Shown piece after piece: positions 7,341 to 9,797 of a stretch of DNA of 9,797 nt. The stretch's first letter is position 1, and each line of letters begins with the position of its first letter. Origin of the DNA: an uncultured Planctomycetaceae bacterium (GTDB taxonomy: Bacteria; Planctomycetota; Planctomycetia; Pirellulales; Pirellulaceae); contig CAIYOB010000372.1 of NCBI GenBank assembly GCA_903927685.1, positions 1-9,797 of the forward strand, written 5' to 3'. The translations under genes were made by a program, and so were the position numbers. The notes under the pieces are model-generated. The model did not search any database. It was not told the origin of the DNA and saw only the letters and a list, made by a program, of their open reading frames with translations.

Positions 7341-7405
7341 AGTGCCGGGGTGCCTGGGGTCGAGTGCAGCGAGCCCCCAGCCAAGTCGTGCCCAACACCA
7401 GCCGC
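7341..7405. repeat. Hairpin segment resembling a dispersed planctomycete intergenic repeat
   Basis: CTGGGG (7354-7359) pairs with CCCCAG (7375-7380) around a loop holding two CGAG copies on the same strand. The block ends with CCAAGTCGTGCCCAACACC. I recall very similar GCCTGGGGTCGAG...AGCGAGCCCCCAG blocks between genes of Pirellulales genomes. Only one copy is in this window, so the repeat status rests on memory. Confidence 0.35.
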
Positions 7406-7424
7406 GTCCCGGCCAGTCGCACCC

Positions 7425-7440
7425 TGTTTCACGTGAAACA
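7425..7440. promoter_or_regulatory. parS: parS site 1 (perfect consensus)
   Basis: TGTTTCACGTGAAACA is an exact match to the conserved chromosomal parS sequence bound by ParB family proteins, and the palindrome extends two more bases on each side (7423-7442). It lies about 180 bases upstream of the parA start and should nucleate ParB loading and sliding-clamp formation. Confidence 0.95.
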
Positions 7441-7475
7441 GGTTTGCGTAAAATCGGCTGCTTGGTGAAGTGGCG

Positions 7476-7491
7476 CGTTCCACGTGAAACA
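7476..7491. promoter_or_regulatory. parS: parS site 2
   Basis: CGTTCCACGTGAAACA differs from the consensus TGTTNCACGTGAAACA only in the outermost base. Its centre lies 51 bases from the centre of site 1. Confidence 0.9.
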
Positions 7492-7510
7492 CACTGCTTG
7501 CGCCTTTGTT

Positions 7511-7526
7511 CGTTTCACGTGGAACG
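7511..7526. promoter_or_regulatory. parS: parS site 3, inverted relative to site 2
   Basis: CGTTTCACGTGGAACG, read on the minus strand, gives CGTTCCACGTGAAACG, which shares 15 bases with site 2. Both outer bases differ from consensus while the 14-base core is intact. Its centre lies 35 bases from that of site 2. Binding is likely, perhaps weaker than at site 1. Confidence 0.8.
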
Positions 7527-7564
7527 TCCCAGAAGTGACATTCCCGACTTGGGCGGCACTCGGT

Positions 7565-7570
7565 TACAAT
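7565..7570 (+). promoter_or_regulatory. Candidate -10 element for parAB
   Basis: TACAAT matches the -10 consensus at 5 of 6 positions and sits 52 bases before the parA GTG, but no good -35 lies at the right distance. TAAAAT at 7449-7454, between parS sites 1 and 2, is an alternative. Either placement would put transcription next to the parS cluster, where bound ParB could repress it. Confidence 0.22.
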
Positions 7571-7606
7571 CCGCGGCGACAATCCGGGCGCGGGCCCGGA
7601 CTCGTC

Positions 7607-7613
7607 AAGGAGG
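7607..7613 (+). promoter_or_regulatory. Strong ribosome binding site that decides the parA start
   Basis: AAGGAGG ends eight bases before the GTG at 7622, an ideal Shine-Dalgarno placement. It favours this GTG over the in-frame GTG at 7484, which lies inside parS site 2. Confidence 0.9.
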
Positions 7614-7621
7614 ACGAGGCG

Positions 7622-8386
7622 GTGGGACGGATTCTGTGTGTCGCCAATCAGAAGGGCGGGGTGGGCAAGACGACCACCGCCGTGAACTTGGCCGTGGCCT
7701 TGGCCAAGTCCGGCGGTCGGACGCTGTTGGTCGACCTGGACCCCCAGTGCAACGCCACGACGGGGCTGAATCACCAGCCCAGCGAGCGGCATGCGCTGGT
7801 GCTGGACCAGCCCCTGCATGACGCCGTCTGTGCCACCGCGGTGCCCTACCTGCACTTGTTGCCGGGCAGTCGCAGTTTCCGCGACGTCGAGGTGTTGTCC
7901 AAGGACACTCGGCAGACGGCCCAGACCTTGGGTCGGCATCTGGCCGTGAACACCAACGCCTACGACTTTGTCCTGATCGACTGTCCGCCGTCCCTGGGCG
8001 ACTTGACGCAAGCCGCCCTGGCGGCCTCGACCGAGGTCCTGATGCCCATCCAGTGCGAGTACTTTGCGATGGAGGGCCTGACGCAGATGATCCACGTGAT
8101 CCGCAAGGTGATGCAGAACCAGCCAGGCCGGCTGGAATTCGGCGGAATCTTGCTGACCATGTACGATCCGCGGCTGGAACTGACCTACGAAGTTGAGGCA
8201 GAGGTGCGGGATTTCTTTGGGGACATCGTTTTCGACACCGTCATCCCGCGCGACGTGGCGGTCTCCGAGGCGCCCAGCCACGGGCTGTCGGTGCTGGACT
8301 ATGCGCCGCGCTCGCCGGGTACGCGAGCCTATATCGAACTGTGCATGGAGGTATTGGACCATGAGCAAGGATCGTCGCTTGGGTAG
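7622..8386 (+). CDS. parA: Chromosome-partitioning ATPase ParA (Soj)
   Basis: ParA binds DNA non-specifically as an ATP dimer. ParB at parS stimulates its ATPase, which drives origin segregation. The 254-residue protein has the deviant Walker A KGGVGKTT (11-18, with signature Lys11 and Lys16), Walker A' LLVDLDPQ (35-42) and Walker B VLIDCPP (117-123). The C-terminal part YDPRLELTYEVEAEVRDFF with VIPRDVAVSEAPSHG (208-221) is typical of Soj-type chromosomal ParA. There is no N-terminal helix-turn-helix, unlike P1-type plasmid ParA. The start is the GTG at 7622 with AAGGAGG eight bases upstream; the first residues then read GRILCVANQKGG, as in the family. The gene overlaps parB by 26 bases, suggesting coupled translation. 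With three parS sites immediately upstream this is a chromosomal ParABS locus. Confidence 0.97.
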   Translation: MGRILCVANQKGGVGKTTTAVNLAVALAKSGGRTLLVDLDPQCNATTGLNHQPSERHALVLDQPLHDAVCATAVPYLHLLPGSRSFRDVEVLSKDTRQTAQTLGRHLAVNTNAYDFVLIDCPPSLGDLTQAALAASTEVLMPIQCEYFAMEGLTQMIHVIRKVMQNQPGRLEFGGILLTMYDPRLELTYEVEAEVRDFFGDIVFDTVIPRDVAVSEAPSHGLSVLDYAPRSPGTRAYIELCMEVLDHEQGSSLG

Positions 8387-9362
8387 AGGGTTGGCAGCGC
8401 TGCTGGGAACGCCTTTGGACGAGAGCGAGCCGGCGGCAGGTTTGGCGGGCGAACTGCCGTTGGGCGACTTGCCGGACCAGGACGCCAGTCCCCTGGCTCC
8501 CCCGGCCCCGTCCGGCGGTGACGGGCCGTTGAGGCTGCGAGTGGACGAGATTGACGGCAATCCGTTCCAGCCCCGGCGGGACTTTGCCGACCCGGAGATC
8601 GCTTCGCTGGCCGAGAGCCTCAGGGAGCACGACCTGCTCCAGCCGATCTTGGTCCGCCGTGTCGGCCAGCGGTACCAGTTGATTTCCGGCGAACGGCGAC
8701 TGCGGGCCGCGCTGCAAGCCGGCTGGACCGAGATCCCGGCCCAGGTGCGGGAAGCGGACGACCAGCTGGTCGCCGAGTTGGCCATCGTCGAGAATTTGCA
8801 CCGCAAGGACCTCAACCCGATCGAAAAGGCCCTGTCGTTCCAACGCTACCTCGAAGAGCACAACTGCTCGCAGGAGGATCTGGCCCGGCGACTAAAGATT
8901 GACCGCTCGACCATCGCCAACCTGGTGCGGTTGCTGGAACTGCCGGAGACGATCCTGGACGGCCTGCGCAAGGGCGACATTTCGGCCGGGCATGCGCGCG
9001 CTTTATTGCCGCTGGGTGACGAAGCCGAGCAGGTCGAGCTGTGCTGCCGGATCCGCCAGGAGGGCCTCAGCGTTCGAGCCGTGGAGGCCGAGGTGCAGGA
9101 GCGGATCCAGCAGGAAACCGGTCCCGTCTTGGGCATCGTGGGCGGCTCCGAGTCTGCCCCGCGCAAGCGAACCCGCAATGCCCAGACCGCGTCCCTGGAA
9201 CAGGAGTTGCGGCGGGCCCTGGGGACCAAGGTCGCCATCCAGCAGTCCGCCCGAGGCCGCGGCAAGATCGTGATCCCGTTTGCGGACCACGACGAGTTCG
9301 AGCGGATCTTCGGCCACTTGACCGGCCGCGAGCCAGGCCAGCAAGTACGCCAAGCCGGGTGA
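8361..9362 (+). CDS. parB: Chromosome-partitioning protein ParB (Spo0J), CTP-dependent parS-binding clamp
   Basis: ParB loads at parS, uses CTP to close into a DNA clamp that spreads, and activates ParA. The 333-residue protein has all expected parts: the N-terminal RRLGRGLAALLG (5-16) that stimulates ParA, a Pro/Gly/Asp-rich linker (about 17-55), and the CTP-binding core with GERRLRAA (110-117) and ENLHRKDLNPIEKA (144-157, where the usual Gln is His). The helix-turn-helix SQEDLARRLKIDRSTIANLVRLLELP (170-195) binds parS, and a C-terminal dimerisation region includes GRGKIVIPFADHDEFERIF (299-317). The ATG at 8361 has GGAGG at 8347-8351, nine bases upstream, and lies inside the 3' end of parA. 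Longer in-frame starts would give residues that are only antisense or shadow sequence of parA. A 17-base tandem duplication spans its stop codon. Confidence 0.97.
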   Translation: MSKDRRLGRGLAALLGTPLDESEPAAGLAGELPLGDLPDQDASPLAPPAPSGGDGPLRLRVDEIDGNPFQPRRDFADPEIASLAESLREHDLLQPILVRRVGQRYQLISGERRLRAALQAGWTEIPAQVREADDQLVAELAIVENLHRKDLNPIEKALSFQRYLEEHNCSQEDLARRLKIDRSTIANLVRLLELPETILDGLRKGDISAGHARALLPLGDEAEQVELCCRIRQEGLSVRAVEAEVQERIQQETGPVLGIVGGSESAPRKRTRNAQTASLEQELRRALGTKVAIQQSARGRGKIVIPFADHDEFERIFGHLTGREPGQQVRQAG

Positions 9363-9389
9363 GCAGGCCTGTCGGGTGAGCAGGCCCGT
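9356..9389. repeat. 17-base tandem duplication across the parB stop
   Basis: CGGGTGAGCAGGCCTGT (9356-9372) is repeated directly as CGGGTGAGCAGGCCCGT (9373-9389) with one mismatch. The first copy contains the parB stop codon TGA at 9360-9362, so the duplication leaves the protein end intact. Confidence 0.85.
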
Positions 9390-9456
9390 TGCATCAATCG
9401 GCTTGGGCAGCTAACATTTCGTCACAGTGAATCCCGCGCCAGCGGTTTTCCCACGT

Positions 9457-9482
9457 GGTTCCGGATGCCACCATCCGGAGCC
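9457..9482 (+). terminator. Strong hairpin between parB and tRNA-Pro, possible terminator
   Basis: GGTTCCGGATG (9457-9467) pairs with CATCCGGAGCC (9472-9482) around the loop CCAC, an 11-bp stem with one T-G wobble. It ends six bases before the tRNA. No T-run follows, so it may act as a factor-dependent terminator for parAB or as a processing signal ahead of the tRNA. Confidence 0.4.
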
Positions 9483-9488
9483 CGCATT

Positions 9489-9563
9489 CGGGGCGTAGCG
9501 CAGTCTGGCTAGCGCGCCTGCTTTGGGAGCAGGAGGTCGAGAGTTCGAATCTCTCCGCCCCGA
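9489..9563 (+). tRNA. tRNA-Pro, anticodon UGG
   Basis: A complete cloverleaf of 75 bases. The acceptor stem is CGGGGCG (9489-9495) with CGCCCCG (9556-9562) and discriminator A9563. The D stem is GCGC/GCGC. The anticodon stem CCTGC/GCAGG closes the loop TTTGGGA with anticodon TGG at 9524-9526. The T stem GAGAG/CTCTC closes TTCGAAT. The C1-G72 pair is characteristic of bacterial tRNA-Pro. The terminal CCA is not encoded. This UGG isoacceptor can read most or all proline codons by wobble. It lies 126 bases after parB on the same strand. Confidence 0.97.
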
Positions 9564-9569
9564 CTTGTC

Positions 9570-9623
9570 GAAACGCCCGGAAACCCTTGGTTTTCCGAAG
9601 GAAACCGGGGGTTTTCGCGTTTC
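9570..9623 (+). terminator. Long imperfect hairpin just downstream of tRNA-Pro
   Basis: Three nested stems line up: GAAACGC (9570-9576) with GCGTTTC (9617-9623), AAACCC (9581-9586) with GGGTTT (9609-9614), and GGTTTTCC (9589-9596, one bulged T) with GGAAACC (9600-9606). TT/GG wobbles join the two inner stems, and the loop is GAA. It starts seven bases after the tRNA, where a terminator or 3'-processing structure is expected, but no T-run follows. Confidence 0.5.
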
Positions 9624-9692
9624 TTGGCGACCGCATTCGGGTCCGCCATTTTGACAGGAATTGACCCCGGCGTTGCTGATTTGTCGGGGGTC

Positions 9693-9715
9693 GGTGCAAA
9701 CTCTGGTGCAAACTC
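9693..9715. repeat. Tandem 12-base-period repeat
   Basis: GGTGCAAACTC occurs at 9693-9703 and again at 9705-9715. On the minus strand it encodes the doubled EFAP in the open frame that enters from the right edge. It could equally be a short recombinase-binding direct repeat near the tRNA. Confidence 0.6.
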
Positions 9716-9797
9716 AGAACTGCCCGAAATCGGGTGTTCGGTTCCCGTCGCAGCGAGTCGGTCACGCCTTGGGTCGCTGGCCAACGGCAGGCTCGGC

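Larger units (their letters stand above)
9509..9797 (-). pseudogene. Minus-strand open frame entering from the right edge and ending in tRNA-Pro; possible C-terminal tail of an integrase gene, or non-coding
   Basis: On the minus strand one frame is open from the right edge of the window to a TAG at 9509-9511, inside the D loop of tRNA-Pro. It reads ...LAATGTEHPISGSSEFAPEFAPTPDKS... and ends GGEIRTLDLLLPKQAR, the antisense of the tRNA. Low-complexity tails of this kind, running into a tRNA, are familiar to me from the ends of tyrosine-recombinase genes lying next to their tRNA attachment site, including planctomycete ones. No catalytic domain is inside the window, so the identity is a guess. 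The last 17 or so codons are certainly tRNA sequence, and the frame may not be translated at all. It is labelled as a doubtful partial gene. Confidence 0.25.

Noticed and set aside
7484..7621. Upstream GTG start that would add 46 residues to ParA
   Set aside because: This GTG lies inside parS site 2 and the added residues are unlike ParA. The GTG at 7622 has an ideal ribosome binding site and the family N-terminus.
5930..8815. Very long minus-strand open frame (961 codons) opposite DUF1015, parA and parB
   Set aside because: It is antisense to well-recognised genes on the plus strand, has no family features, and arises because GC-rich codons rarely give stops in that frame.
9447..9462. CACGTG-centred sequence after parB, a possible fourth parS
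   Set aside because: Outside the central hexamer it matches the parS arms at only a few positions, so ParB binding is unlikely.
9455..9664. 69-codon plus-strand frame across tRNA-Pro
   Set aside because: Its centre is the tRNA itself (the familiar GSEVESSNLSAPT-type tRNA translation artefact), so it is not a gene.

Overview
This is a GC-rich bacterial chromosomal window that looks planctomycete-like (order Pirellulales or a relative). The placement rests on recalled family resemblances: an oversized acyl carrier protein paired with a KAS II-type synthase, a small Cys-rich exported protein with a characteristic C-terminus, and an intergenic hairpin repeat. It does not rest on a database search.

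Layout. (1) Positions 1-1073, minus strand: the N-terminal part of PTS enzyme I (ptsI), cut by the window edge. (2) 1074-1459: a divergent promoter region with one promoter candidate per strand and a structured leader ahead of the next gene. (3) 1460-3281, plus: a 129-residue acyl carrier protein with an insert of about 50 residues, then a beta-ketoacyl-ACP synthase, with two hairpins between them. (4) 3313-3615, minus: a 100-residue exported, possibly lipidated Cys/Gly/Pro-rich protein of unknown function. (5) 3721-4398, plus: a lone trpF. (6) 4524-7297, plus: ahcY (S-adenosylhomocysteine hydrolase) followed 38 bases later by a DUF1015 protein. (7) 7298-7621: a recalled repeat-like hairpin and three ParB-binding parS sites. 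(8) 7622-9362, plus: parA and parB, overlapping by 26 bases. (9) 9489-9563: tRNA-Pro(UGG). (10) 9564-9797: a long hairpin and repeats, with a minus-strand open frame that enters from the right edge and ends inside the tRNA. This may be the tail of an integrase gene.

How the genes work together. ParA, ParB and the parS cluster form a complete chromosome-segregation module (ParABS) with its centromere sites just upstream of parA. ACP and KAS form a dedicated acyl-chain elongation pair, probably for a specialised lipid since neither protein has the standard form. AhcY recycles S-adenosylhomocysteine in the methylation cycle. TrpF and PtsI belong to pathways whose other genes are not in the window. 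The most interesting points are the clustered parS sites beside a DUF1015 gene whose key motif resembles that of ParB, the enlarged ACP with its KAS, and the repeat-laden tRNA-Pro locus at the right edge.
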